A stretch of 25,368 nucleotides of DNA from JANRJY01 sp033763735 (lineage in GTDB: Bacteria; Bacteroidota; Bacteroidia; Cytophagales; UBA9547). The notes under the pieces were generated by a model, which was given only the letters and a program-made list of their open reading frames with translations, had not been told where the DNA came from and searched no databases. The position numbers were made by a program, and so were the translations under genes. Positions 1-7,524 of the stretch are shown here, one piece after another (the stretch's first letter is position 1; every line of letters begins with the position of its first letter). The stretch covers positions 1-25,368 of the forward strand of contig JANRJY010000101.1 of assembly GCA_033763735.1 (NCBI GenBank), given 5' to 3'.

Positions 1-1
1 T

Positions 2-178
2 GCATTATGTGGTTTTTCTAATTTTAGTTCCATTGCCATCCAATTAGGAGGCTTAAGCCTTATGGCTCCTAATCAACAAACAACCATTTCAAAAGTAGGT
101 ATGCGTGCCTTGTTAGCAGCTTCGTTGGCATGTTTTAGTAGTGCTATATTGGCTGGAATTTTTTACTCAATAGGTTGA
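2..178 (+). CDS. NupC-family nucleoside transporter, C-terminal end (partial)
   Basis: This is the last 58 codons of a gene that begins before the window; the frame is open from base 2 to a TGA at 176-178. The visible protein starts ALCGFSNFSSIAIQLGG and continues with an APN segment and a final hydrophobic helix (about ALLAASLACFSSAILAGIFY). The CGFxNFSSIAIQxGG block is characteristic of the C-terminal part of concentrative nucleoside transporters (CNT/NupC), inner-membrane proteins that import nucleosides with a cation gradient. Its 3' end overlaps the 3' end of the opposite-strand DUF2490 gene by 16 bp, so no separate terminator lies between them. The family call rests on one strong motif; substrate is not inferable. 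Confidence 0.8.
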   Translation, partial: ALCGFSNFSSIAIQLGGLSLMAPNQQTTISKVGMRALLAASLACFSSAILAGIFYSIG

Positions 179-903
179 GTATTATTGAATAAATGAATTG
201 GAAAGGCCCACAACAGCTGCAAGTACCAAAGGTGCAACCTTTCTTTTTGGGCATTTGTAATCCAAGTGATGTATAGAGGACCGATTTCAAAATCACCAAG
301 TCTTTTTGTTTTCATTCCTAAGGCTATGCTCGCCCAGTTTTCGCTGTAAATTGCATCAGTTGGAGTGGAAGTGCTTAAAAATAGTTCATTATATCCCGAT
401 ATATAATTTTTCGAAGAAAGTTGATGATTAAATCCGGCTAAGTATCGGATTCTGTGTGTGAGAGGTGTAATATCTGCATTGTTGTTTCTTATAAATCGTA
501 TATCAAACCGTAAGCGTTGTTTGATCGAAAATTTATCGCTTATTAGAATATTTGCATTTATTTGAAGGTGGTATCTATTTTCATTTCTGAATCCGGGATA
601 TACTGGATTTTGCCTTTCATAAACATAGGCACCCGAAGTAGAAAAATATTTATTGAATCTGTAAGAAAGTGCAAATTCAATATAGTTTATAAAAAATGTA
701 TTTTGGGTTTCACTATTAATTTTTTCTTTGGAAATATGATAAAAATTAAACGCATTGAAAACGTACAAACTATAATCAAACTTTTTATAAATATTCCCCG
801 ATATATTTATGGTAGGAAATAACCCAGAGTAGTGATTTTCCTGAGCTATTAATACATTACTAATTGCAATTATTATTATTATGATTTTAATTCGGTAACG
901 CAT
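163..903 (-). CDS. DUF2490 family protein, probable outer-membrane beta-barrel
   Basis: 246 aa with an N-terminal signal peptide whose core is a run of isoleucines (MRYRIKIIIIIIAISNVLIAQ, cut probably after the AQ). The rest alternates aromatic and polar residues in beta-strand fashion, with segments such as ENRYHLQINANI, IKQRLRFDIRF and HRIRYLAGFNHQL, the pattern of the Bacteroidota DUF2490 family, which is predicted to be small outer-membrane barrels of unknown function. It is the last gene of the arsenic-type operon: its ATG overlaps the stop of the upstream ArsC-like gene by one base (TAATG). Position suggests co-expression with arsenic genes, but no arsenic role is established. It ends tail to tail with the nupC-like gene. 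Confidence 0.72.
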   Translation of the reverse strand: MRYRIKIIIIIIAISNVLIAQENHYSGLFPTINISGNIYKKFDYSLYVFNAFNFYHISKEKINSETQNTFFINYIEFALSYRFNKYFSTSGAYVYERQNPVYPGFRNENRYHLQINANILISDKFSIKQRLRFDIRFIRNNNADITPLTHRIRYLAGFNHQLSSKNYISGYNELFLSTSTPTDAIYSENWASIALGMKTKRLGDFEIGPLYITWITNAQKERLHLWYLQLLWAFPIHLFNNTQPIE

Positions 904-1520
904 TATTTAACTAAAGAAAGCGCAAATAATGTTTCGGTAGCAATTTGAAGACACCTTTCCGCATATTTTTGATCCTGTAATGGCGTGTTGTCAAATGCCT
1001 TTGGATCGTCATAAGTAGTAGCTATTCGTGCTACCGCTCCTGCTACAAAAGGACAATTGGCTTCTGCTTCAGAGCAAGTCATGATGGCACAAAAATCGGA
1101 TTTTGGATTTGATTCATCGTCATATACTTTTGAAAAACAAGTAATTACAGGCGAATCAGAAGCATATTCAATTGTATAAATAGGGTTTTTTGCCTCTTGA
1201 TTACCAGTTACTTTAAATCCAATATTCATTATGGCCTTAATGGCATTAGCATTAAAAGCGGTAGCTTCAGTGCCACCGCTGTAACTTTTGAGATGCTTAA
1301 TTCCATAATATTCGGCTGCCACTTGTGCCCATATTTGCCCAAAATGACTTCTGCGAGAGTTATGAGTGCAAATATATACCAAATTGCTCTCCAGCCCATT
1401 TGCCTCATTATCGGCTATGTAATGACTTATTCGGGTTAGCAATCCTTTTCTTTCTTTGGAAATGAAATCAAAACCAGCTTCAGCTTGTTTGATAAATTGA
1501 ATTATAGATGGGTATATCAT
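903..1520 (-). CDS. ArsC-like low-molecular-weight phosphatase / arsenate reductase, cytoplasmic
   Basis: 205 aa, no signal peptide. The phosphatase P-loop is CTHNSRRS with nucleophile Cys51 and Arg57, and the general-acid loop is YDDP at 170-173. Cys149 and Cys156 (CSEAEANC) are six residues apart, the same spacing as the second and third redox cysteines of thioredoxin-coupled arsenate reductases of the LMW-PTP fold. It therefore probably reduces arsenate to arsenite by a three-cysteine relay; a protein-tyrosine-phosphatase role, as such proteins are often labelled, is the alternative. It is clearly paralogous to the next upstream gene, from which it is separated by one base, and it is followed with a one-base overlap by the DUF2490 gene. 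The protein has about 45 extra N-terminal residues compared with typical ArsC. Confidence 0.8.
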   Translation of the reverse strand: MIYPSIIQFIKQAEAGFDFISKERKGLLTRISHYIADNEANGLESNLVYICTHNSRRSHFGQIWAQVAAEYYGIKHLKSYSGGTEATAFNANAIKAIMNIGFKVTGNQEAKNPIYTIEYASDSPVITCFSKVYDDESNPKSDFCAIMTCSEAEANCPFVAGAVARIATTYDDPKAFDNTPLQDQKYAERCLQIATETLFALSLVK

Positions 1521-1521
1521 A

Positions 1522-2250
1522 TTATTTTTTAGCTTCTTGTACCAATATCAGTTGTTTCTTTACATAATCAAATACAAAAAACATCTCTGTTGCAATATTT
1601 TTACACCTTTCGTCATATTTGGCTGATTCTGCTGGAGTATTGTCATAAAATTTGGGGTCATCATAAGGCAGGCTAATTCTTTTATTTGCGCCTTCTACCA
1701 TGGGGCATGATTTGTCAGCTTCGGAGCATACCATTATAGCTCCAAATTCCGATTGAGGATTTTGTTTGTCGGAATATTTTTTGGAATACATTAAAATGGC
1801 TGTGCTTTCTTTTTCATATTCAAGCATATAGTTTGGATTTTCGGTGGTCCCTCCTGACTTTGTAATATTGAAACCTGCTTTTTTCAAAGCTCTAATGGAT
1901 CTTTCGTTGAAAGCTGTAGAAGAAGTACCTCCAGAGTATGTTTGTATATTGTCAATTCCATAGTACGAAGCTGCAGCTTTTGCCCAAGCCTGACCCATTT
2001 GGCTTCTACGAGAATTATGTGTGCAAATAAATGTTAGAGATACAGGTTTGTTTTCTGCCTTGGTTGCAAGTATATAATCACCAATTTCTTTTAATTTATC
2101 CTGACGTTCTGCTGGAATTTTGTCGAAATCAGCCAATAATTGGTCACTATACTTCTTCAGCTTGGGTAATAGCTTGGTTTGGGCTTGCACATGTGTAATT
2201 AATAATAATGAAGTGGCTATTACTATTCCTGTTTTAATTATTGTTTTCAT
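1522..2250 (-). CDS. ArsC-like arsenate reductase / phosphatase paralogue with signal peptide
   Basis: 242 aa. An N-terminal segment of two lysines, a hydrophobic stretch (GIVIATSLLLITHV) and QAQ looks like a cleavable Sec signal, so the mature enzyme is predicted to be periplasmic. The catalytic part matches the 205-aa neighbour: P-loop CTHNSRRSQMGQAW (Cys76), redox pair Cys175/Cys182 (CSEADKSC), and YDDPKFYDNTP at 196-206. The CxxxxxxC pair again points to the thioredoxin-type arsenate reductase family. Export is unusual because cytosolic thioredoxin normally recycles such enzymes; a periplasmic thiol partner would be needed. It is in the arsR operon, 40 bp after the arsI-like gene. The signal peptide is my reading of the sequence; an uncleaved anchor is possible. 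Confidence 0.78.
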   Translation of the reverse strand: MKTIIKTGIVIATSLLLITHVQAQTKLLPKLKKYSDQLLADFDKIPAERQDKLKEIGDYILATKAENKPVSLTFICTHNSRRSQMGQAWAKAAASYYGIDNIQTYSGGTSSTAFNERSIRALKKAGFNITKSGGTTENPNYMLEYEKESTAILMYSKKYSDKQNPQSEFGAIMVCSEADKSCPMVEGANKRISLPYDDPKFYDNTPAESAKYDERCKNIATEMFFVFDYVKKQLILVQEAKK

Positions 2251-2290
2251 GGTTTTTAGTAAATATTAAGGTTAATTTAATTGGATATGA

Positions 2291-2731
2291 TTAATTGGTG
2301 CAACATGCTGTTGCAGTTTTTTCGGAATAATGAGGATCGTTGAATTCTGAATCTTCATGAAAATAATATACTTCCCATTGCACACCATCAGGGTCATTTA
2401 CCCAAAATTTATCTTGTTTGGCATAACAACAACTGGTGCCTATTTCTTCGCGCACTTCAAGTTTGTTTTTACGAGCCGTCCAAAGTTGTAAATTCAAATC
2501 GACTTCGGTTTCTACTTGAAATCCAAGATGACCAAAGTTTTGTTGCACTCGATCGGGATTCTCGATAAATGAAATTATTAAAGAAGGAGACTCCAAAATA
2601 TACTTTGCATAACCGGGCTTTACTTTTTCAGGTGCTTGGTTAAAGAATGTATTATAAAATTGAATGGATTTTTCTAAGTCGCTTACATATAAGCTTACAT
2701 GCATACGTGGGAAAGTGGATGTCGTAGTCAT
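2291..2731 (-). CDS. arsI: ArsI/CadI-family vicinal-oxygen-chelate dioxygenase (C-As lyase-like)
   Basis: 146 aa, a single glyoxalase/VOC-fold protein. It starts MHVSLYVSDLEKSIQFY, has GHLGFQV in the middle and ends the fold with NDPDGVQWEVYY. Candidate metal ligands are His11, His68 and Glu120. The vicinal pair Cys101-Cys102 (TSCCYA) is the trivalent-arsenical binding signature of ArsI, the Fe(II)-dependent lyase that cleaves carbon-arsenic bonds such as in methylarsenite. Many such proteins are labelled cadmium-induced CadI. A second vicinal pair, Cys143-Cys144, is at the extreme C-terminus. It directly follows arsR, with an ArsR-type palindrome at 2755-2766 in the gap. Substrate is inferred from family and context only. 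Confidence 0.85.
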   Translation of the reverse strand: MTTTSTFPRMHVSLYVSDLEKSIQFYNTFFNQAPEKVKPGYAKYILESPSLIISFIENPDRVQQNFGHLGFQVETEVDLNLQLWTARKNKLEVREEIGTSCCYAKQDKFWVNDPDGVQWEVYYFHEDSEFNDPHYSEKTATACCTN

Positions 2732-2754
2732 ATTAATTGGATTTATTTATTGTT

Positions 2755-2766
2755 ATATTGCAATAT
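2755..2766. promoter_or_regulatory. Probable ArsR operator, second copy (ATATTGCAATAT)
   Basis: A perfect 12-bp palindrome in the 59-bp gap between arsR and the arsI-like gene. It is identical to the palindrome 8 bp upstream of arsR, and the identity extends to TATATTGCAATATT followed by (A/G)CG. Two copies flanking the regulator gene, each upstream of a gene of the operon, suggest binding sites for the encoded ArsR. Confidence 0.62.
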
Positions 2767-2790
2767 TGCGTTTAATAAGGGGAAATTTTT

Positions 2791-3120
2791 TTAGCAACAG
2801 TTATTTTGCGTATTGTATGATTCGAACAGAAGCTGCATATCCGATTGAATAGCTTTCCATGTGTCTTCATTAATACAATAACAGATGCTTTGACCTTCAA
2901 TCGTTCCTTTGATAATTCCGGCTTCTTTAAGTTCTTTCAAATGTTGAGAAACCGTTGATTGAGAAAGTGGAAGTTCATCAACCATATCGTTGCATATGCA
3001 TGCTTGTTTACTGATCAATAATTCAATAATAGCAATACGCGCCGGATGGCCAAGTGCTTTAAGATACTTTGCTCTTTTGTTTTGAATTTCGTTAAAACTG
3101 TCGGTCTTTGTTAATCCCAT
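2791..3120 (-). CDS. arsR: ArsR-family metalloregulatory transcriptional repressor
   Basis: 109 aa winged-helix protein. It has the family opening KALGHPARIAIIELL (21-35) and the recognition helix SQSTVSQHLKELKEAGI (53-69). A CxC motif, Cys41-Ile-Cys43 (ACICND), occupies the place of the ELCVCDL arsenite site of classical ArsR. Further cysteines at 80 and 82 and a C-terminal Cys108-Cys109 pair could add thiol ligands. ArsR repressors leave their operator when arsenite or antimonite binds. It is the first gene of the five-gene minus-strand operon and lies next to two identical palindromes, so it is probably autoregulatory. Start chosen at the ATG giving a normal family N-terminus. Confidence 0.9.
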   Translation of the reverse strand: MGLTKTDSFNEIQNKRAKYLKALGHPARIAIIELLISKQACICNDMVDELPLSQSTVSQHLKELKEAGIIKGTIEGQSICYCINEDTWKAIQSDMQLLFESYNTQNNCC

Positions 3121-3127
3121 AAATTAT

Positions 3128-3139
3128 ATATTGCAATAT
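3128..3139. promoter_or_regulatory. Probable ArsR operator, first copy (ATATTGCAATAT)
   Basis: A perfect 12-bp palindrome seven bases upstream of the arsR start codon. On the minus strand it lies downstream of a TATATTTTG element (3160-3168) that resembles the Bacteroidota -7 box (TAnnTTTG), so a bound repressor would sit near the start of the transcript. The identical sequence occurs at 2755-2766. Repressor binding is inferred, not shown. Confidence 0.65.
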
Positions 3140-3213
3140 TACGATAATATTATCTTTTTCAAAATATATCCTCCTAAAAAATTAATAATTAGGTTTAAAA
3201 TACTTAAAGATTT

Positions 3214-3221
3214 TATATTTG
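3214..3221 (+). promoter_or_regulatory. Candidate -7 box (TATATTTG) for the surface-protein operon
   Basis: TATATTTG fits the Bacteroidota housekeeping -7 consensus TAnnTTTG and lies about 60 bp upstream of the ATG at 3284. I see no clean TTTG at the -33 position, only TTTA near 3194. The divergent ars promoter is in the same 163-bp gap. Weak call. Confidence 0.3.
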
Positions 3222-3283
3222 TTTTAGATTTTGGACATATTATTATTCAAATCTTACATTTTCTGAAACTAATCAACACTAAA

Positions 3284-6200
3284 ATGCGATTATTTAAGCA
3301 AAAACTAATTCACATATTATTTTTTGGTATTGTACTAAATTCTTTTGCCCAACTTAGCTTTACAGGTTCTAATCAAATAAGTACTTTTAATTATCCATTC
3401 GAAATAGCTCTGCTAGATATTAATAACGATACTTATGTTGATGCTATAATTACTAATTCTTCAGATTTAAGTGTTCTATTGGGAACTGTTTCAGGTGGGT
3501 TTGGTTTGCCTACTAATTACACAACCGGTTCGGATCCAAGAAGTGTTTTAGTAATAGATGTTAATAATGATGGTTTAAAAGATATAGTAACAGGTAACAA
3601 TAATAGCAACAACATCAGTGTATTGATCAATCAGGGGAATGGTACATTTGGAGCAAAAAATGACTTTGCAGTTGGAAATAGCCCATATGATATAAGTTAT
3701 GGTGATTTTAATAACGATACGAAGGTTGATATAGCTGTTGCTAACTATAACAATAAATATGTAACTGTATTAACAAATACCGGATCTGGTTCTTTTGCAT
3801 TAATGACAAATATTACTACTACCAGCTACCCCAGAAATGTGGCTGCTGGAGATTTGAATGGAGATGGAAGAAAAGATATAGTTATTACTTTTTACCAAGG
3901 CAATGTATGTGTATTTACTGCAACCGGTAGTAATAGTTTTGGGACAGAAGTAATGTACACAACGGGTTCATATCCTTATAAACTACTTCTGGGGGATGTT
4001 AATTCCGACTCAAAACTAGATGTAATTACCGTAAATAACAGTGGGGGCAATGTAAGTGTGCTCACAGGAACAGGAACAGGCACTTTGGGAATTAACATTG
4101 ATTACCTCGTTGGAAGTTCTCCTCAATCAGGTGTTTTAGCTGATTTTAATAAAGATGGCAAAATAGATATATTAGTCACAAATTATAGTAACAAAATTAC
4201 AGTATTAACAAATTCTGGTACAGGCGCGTTTAGCTCTCAAATAAATTTTACAACCACAGGTAATAATCCTCAAGGCATAGCAGCAGCAGATTTAAACGCT
4301 GACACCTTTATTGACATAGCGATTACAAATTATAACTCTAATAGTTTTTCAACATTTATTAATACTAATGGACAAACACTTTCTAATGATATTTCTTATG
4401 GTAGCGGAAAATCGCCAAATGGTATTGCAGCAGCTGATTTTAATGGAGATGGAAAAATAGATTTTGCAGTTTCAAACTCAGGATCAAGTTCAGTAAGTAT
4501 ATTAACCAACAATGGCAATGGAATAATAAATAAAGTAGTTAGCTATGCAGCCGGAAGTTACCCATATATGATTGTTACCGCTGATTTTAATGGAGATGGA
4601 AAACCGGATATTGCATACACTGATAATACTGACAATAATATTAGTGTCCGATTTAACAATGGGAATGGCACATTTGGAGCTGCTACAACATATAGTGTAG
4701 GTGCTGCCCCACAAAATATCGTAGCAGCTGATTTTAATGGAGATGGAAAACCAGATGTAGCAGTTCCAAATTATAGCAATAATAACATCAGTGTTCTTTT
4801 AAATATTGGTGGTGGATTATTTGGAGGTGCTGTCAATTATCCCACCGGTGCAGGCCCGAACTACTTAGCAAAAGGTGATGCAAATGGAGATGGAATTATA
4901 GATTTGTTTGTGGTCAATTATGATAGTTTGTCTTATTCGGTTTTGACAGGTATCGGAAATGGTTCATTTAATACAAAAGTAAGTTATCCTTTAAATGATA
5001 ATCCTTCATATATAGCTGTATATGATATAAATAATGATAATAAAGACGATGTAATTACAACACAAAGAATTTTTGGAAATAATGGAAAAATAAGTGTTAG
5101 TCTTAATTCAATTTCAGGAATATTTGGTCCCCCAAGTTATTTTGGTTCCGGTAATTTACCTCAAAATATCTCAATAGGCGATTTTAACGGTGATAATAAG
5201 CCCGATATATCATTTGCTAATTACAATGATGATAATATAAGTATATTAATAAATTTAGGAAACGGTAATTTCTCTCCAAAATATGATTTGGTAACACCTT
5301 CAGGTCCAAGCGCTTCCGTAGCTACAGATATAAATAATGATGGAAAAACTGATTTAGTTACCGTTAATTACAATAATCAAAGCTATTTAACTGTCTTTAC
5401 CAATACATACAAGTATTTAACTGTAATCGCCAACAATGCTTCAAAATTATATGGGCAACCCAATCCAACATTTACCGGAACGATACTAGGGGCAAATCCT
5501 ACAGATAACATTATTGCAATTTATTCCACAAATGCTACCCAATCCAGCAATGTGGGAACCTATCCTATCAATATTTCGCTTACCGGGTTAAATATTAATA
5601 CCTATAACCTTACAACCGTAGCTGGAACTTTAACAATTAATCCAATTGCTCCAACTTTAAGTTTTACAGGTACAACCTCAGGTTTAGGAGGTCAAACTTA
5701 TAACTTAACAGCTACTTCCAATTCTTCCGGAGCTATCTCTTATTCCATAGTTAGTCAATTAGGTTCAAACCTTGCTCAAATATCTGGCAACTCCCTAATT
5801 TTGAACACCTTATCCGGTACATTACTTTTAAGAGTTTCTGTAGCTAGTAGTGGCAATTATTTAAGTGCAAGTTCTGATATTACATTCACAATAATTGGAT
5901 TAGTTCCTGTCAACAATACAATTATCGGAGTAAATACCACCGCAGGTTTTACTATTATAAATCCGGGTACATTTAATACCACTTCTTCCGGATACAATTC
6001 TGAAGGGGCGATACCAGTGGGACTTACAGTGAATAATACTTCAACTGGTATCACAGTTAATGTTTTTTATCGTGAAATAAGTTCTAAAGATAATTTTCAA
6101 CAGCTATCAGCCTCAAAAAGCAACAACACTTATAATGTAAATCTTGATCCTACAAATATTAAATCTATTGGTCTGGAATATTATTTTGAAGTAAATATTA

Positions 6201-7504
6201 ATGGAACAAAACAATACACCGATACTGCCTATATCTATCTTAATTTTACAAAGTCAATTGGTGTTGCAACACCTATTAAAACCGGCTCATCCGTTACTGA
6301 TTATCAATTAGTATCATTCCCTTACAAATTTAGCTCGGCCTTAATTACAAATGTAATGAGTCAATTGGGCACGTATGATAATACTCAATGGCGAATGTTT
6401 GGGTATTCAAATGGAAATATTTCTGAAAAAAATAATTCAAATGATATTGTAGAACTGGCCAAAGGATATTGGCTAATTACTCGAAACAATTGGAATTTGA
6501 TTACCGTAACCGGTTCAACACCTGAAGTTCAAAAGAAAAAACCCGCAAAAATAACTTTAAACAAAGGATGGAATATCTTGGGAAATCCTTATTCATTTAA
6601 TGTTCAATGGTCTGATATAATAAAATCAAACCCATCAAAATCACTACCACTTCAAATTTTCACTTACAAAGGCGCTTATGCTCCTTCGACAGTACTTCCT
6701 AAATATAGCGCAGCTTGGGTAAATATGACAGATTCCGCAACTATTGTTATTCCTGTTATCAAAGATAATAGTATCAATGGCGCTCGTCAAAGCTTTGAAG
6801 AACTAGTGGATAATTATGTACAATCGAATGATAATTGGCAGCTTCAATTAATTTCTGAACAAGGAAATGCCAAATATCAATTGGGGGCAATAGGAATGCG
6901 ACCTGATGCCTCGGATGATAAAGACAAGTACGATTTGCCTGTTTTACCTCGATTAAGGGGCTTTATTGATATTGCTTCTAATGGTAAAAATGAACAAAAG
7001 CTTACTCGTGATATTTCAGAATCAAAAGAAAATTATACTTGGAATTTTGAAATTAATGGGGATGAAAGCTTAGGCAATACCAGGTTGTCGTGGAATATGC
7101 CTGAATCTTTACCATTAACACTGGAAGATGAATATGGCAAAAAAGTAAACATGAATCAAATTGACCATATACAATTGAATACAGGATCTAACTTTAAAAT
7201 TCATTATGGAAGTATCTCTTCAGAAAATGAAATAATCATCGAAAATCCGTACCCGAATCCTACAAAAAATGATATTCTTCTAAATATTTCATTGCCAAAT
7301 AAAAACACAAATGCAATTGCAAACATGATTTTCACCTCAAGTACAGGTGAAACCTCAATGACTATTCAAAGGAATTTAAAATCCGGTATTAATTCATTTT
7401 ATAGTTCAGTTGCAGATTTAAATGCTGGAATTTATTTGGTCAAAATAGAAGTTATTTCTGCTGAAAAAACCAAGTCGAAGACTTTTAAAATAATTAAATT
7501 ATAA
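3284..7504 (+). CDS. Giant FG-GAP repeat surface protein with MBG domain and T9SS sorting domain
   Basis: 1406 aa from the ATG at 3284. The frame is open further upstream to 3131, but only this ATG gives a signal peptide (MRLFKQKLIHILFFGIVLNSFAQ). Residues about 30-705 are 14 FG-GAP/VCBS repeats of about 49 aa, each with a calcium-loop motif DxNxDxxxD such as DFNGDGKPD; the first Asp of each falls near 45, 92, 141, 190, 238, 287, 336, 385, 434, 483, 532, 581, 633 and 682. About 711-784 is an MBG-type Ig-like domain (YLTVIANNASKLYGQPNP). More beta-sandwich sequence follows. The last 80 residues (ENPYPNPT...AGIYLVKI...KTFKIIKL) are a type A T9SS C-terminal sorting domain. It is predicted to be exported across the outer membrane and attached or released. 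Probably adhesive or ligand binding; function unknown. First gene of a three-gene unit. Confidence 0.88.
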   Translation: MRLFKQKLIHILFFGIVLNSFAQLSFTGSNQISTFNYPFEIALLDINNDTYVDAIITNSSDLSVLLGTVSGGFGLPTNYTTGSDPRSVLVIDVNNDGLKDIVTGNNNSNNISVLINQGNGTFGAKNDFAVGNSPYDISYGDFNNDTKVDIAVANYNNKYVTVLTNTGSGSFALMTNITTTSYPRNVAAGDLNGDGRKDIVITFYQGNVCVFTATGSNSFGTEVMYTTGSYPYKLLLGDVNSDSKLDVITVNNSGGNVSVLTGTGTGTLGINIDYLVGSSPQSGVLADFNKDGKIDILVTNYSNKITVLTNSGTGAFSSQINFTTTGNNPQGIAAADLNADTFIDIAITNYNSNSFSTFINTNGQTLSNDISYGSGKSPNGIAAADFNGDGKIDFAVSNSGSSSVSILTNNGNGIINKVVSYAAGSYPYMIVTADFNGDGKPDIAYTDNTDNNISVRFNNGNGTFGAATTYSVGAAPQNIVAADFNGDGKPDVAVPNYSNNNISVLLNIGGGLFGGAVNYPTGAGPNYLAKGDANGDGIIDLFVVNYDSLSYSVLTGIGNGSFNTKVSYPLNDNPSYIAVYDINNDNKDDVITTQRIFGNNGKISVSLNSISGIFGPPSYFGSGNLPQNISIGDFNGDNKPDISFANYNDDNISILINLGNGNFSPKYDLVTPSGPSASVATDINNDGKTDLVTVNYNNQSYLTVFTNTYKYLTVIANNASKLYGQPNPTFTGTILGANPTDNIIAIYSTNATQSSNVGTYPINISLTGLNINTYNLTTVAGTLTINPIAPTLSFTGTTSGLGGQTYNLTATSNSSGAISYSIVSQLGSNLAQISGNSLILNTLSGTLLLRVSVASSGNYLSASSDITFTIIGLVPVNNTIIGVNTTAGFTIINPGTFNTTSSGYNSEGAIPVGLTVNNTSTGITVNVFYREISSKDNFQQLSASKSNNTYNVNLDPTNIKSIGLEYYFEVNINGTKQYTDTAYIYLNFTKSIGVATPIKTGSSVTDYQLVSFPYKFSSALITNVMSQLGTYDNTQWRMFGYSNGNISEKNNSNDIVELAKGYWLITRNNWNLITVTGSTPEVQKKKPAKITLNKGWNILGNPYSFNVQWSDIIKSNPSKSLPLQIFTYKGAYAPSTVLPKYSAAWVNMTDSATIVIPVIKDNSINGARQSFEELVDNYVQSNDNWQLQLISEQGNAKYQLGAIGMRPDASDDKDKYDLPVLPRLRGFIDIASNGKNEQKLTRDISESKENYTWNFEINGDESLGNTRLSWNMPESLPLTLEDEYGKKVNMNQIDHIQLNTGSNFKIHYGSISSENEIIIENPYPNPTKNDILLNISLPNKNTNAIANMIFTSSTGETSMTIQRNLKSGINSFYSSVADLNAGIYLVKIEVISAEKTKSKTFKIIKL
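4433..4750 (+). repeat. Near-identical 147-bp DNA repeats inside the FG-GAP gene
   Basis: The string GCTGATTTTAATGGAGATGG followed by AAAA occurs three times, starting at 4433, 4580 and 4727, exactly 147 bp (49 codons) apart. Other repeats of the gene are diverged at the DNA level, so repeats 8 to 10 look like the most recent internal duplications. Confidence 0.8.
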
Positions 7505-7524
7505 CACTTACTAAAAGAACACAT

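Noticed and set aside
867..882. ATT trinucleotide run in the DUF2490 signal peptide as a phase-variation site
   Set aside because: Unit length is three, so slippage would not change frame; it only adds or removes isoleucines.
3131..3283. N-terminal extension of the FG-GAP gene from a TTG at 3131
   Set aside because: It begins inside the ArsR operator palindrome, has low-complexity sequence and would bury the clear signal peptide that starts at the ATG at 3284.
4433..4750. Regular 147-bp repeats as a possible CRISPR or mobile array
   Set aside because: They are in frame within a protein-coding repeat domain and the period is exactly 49 codons.
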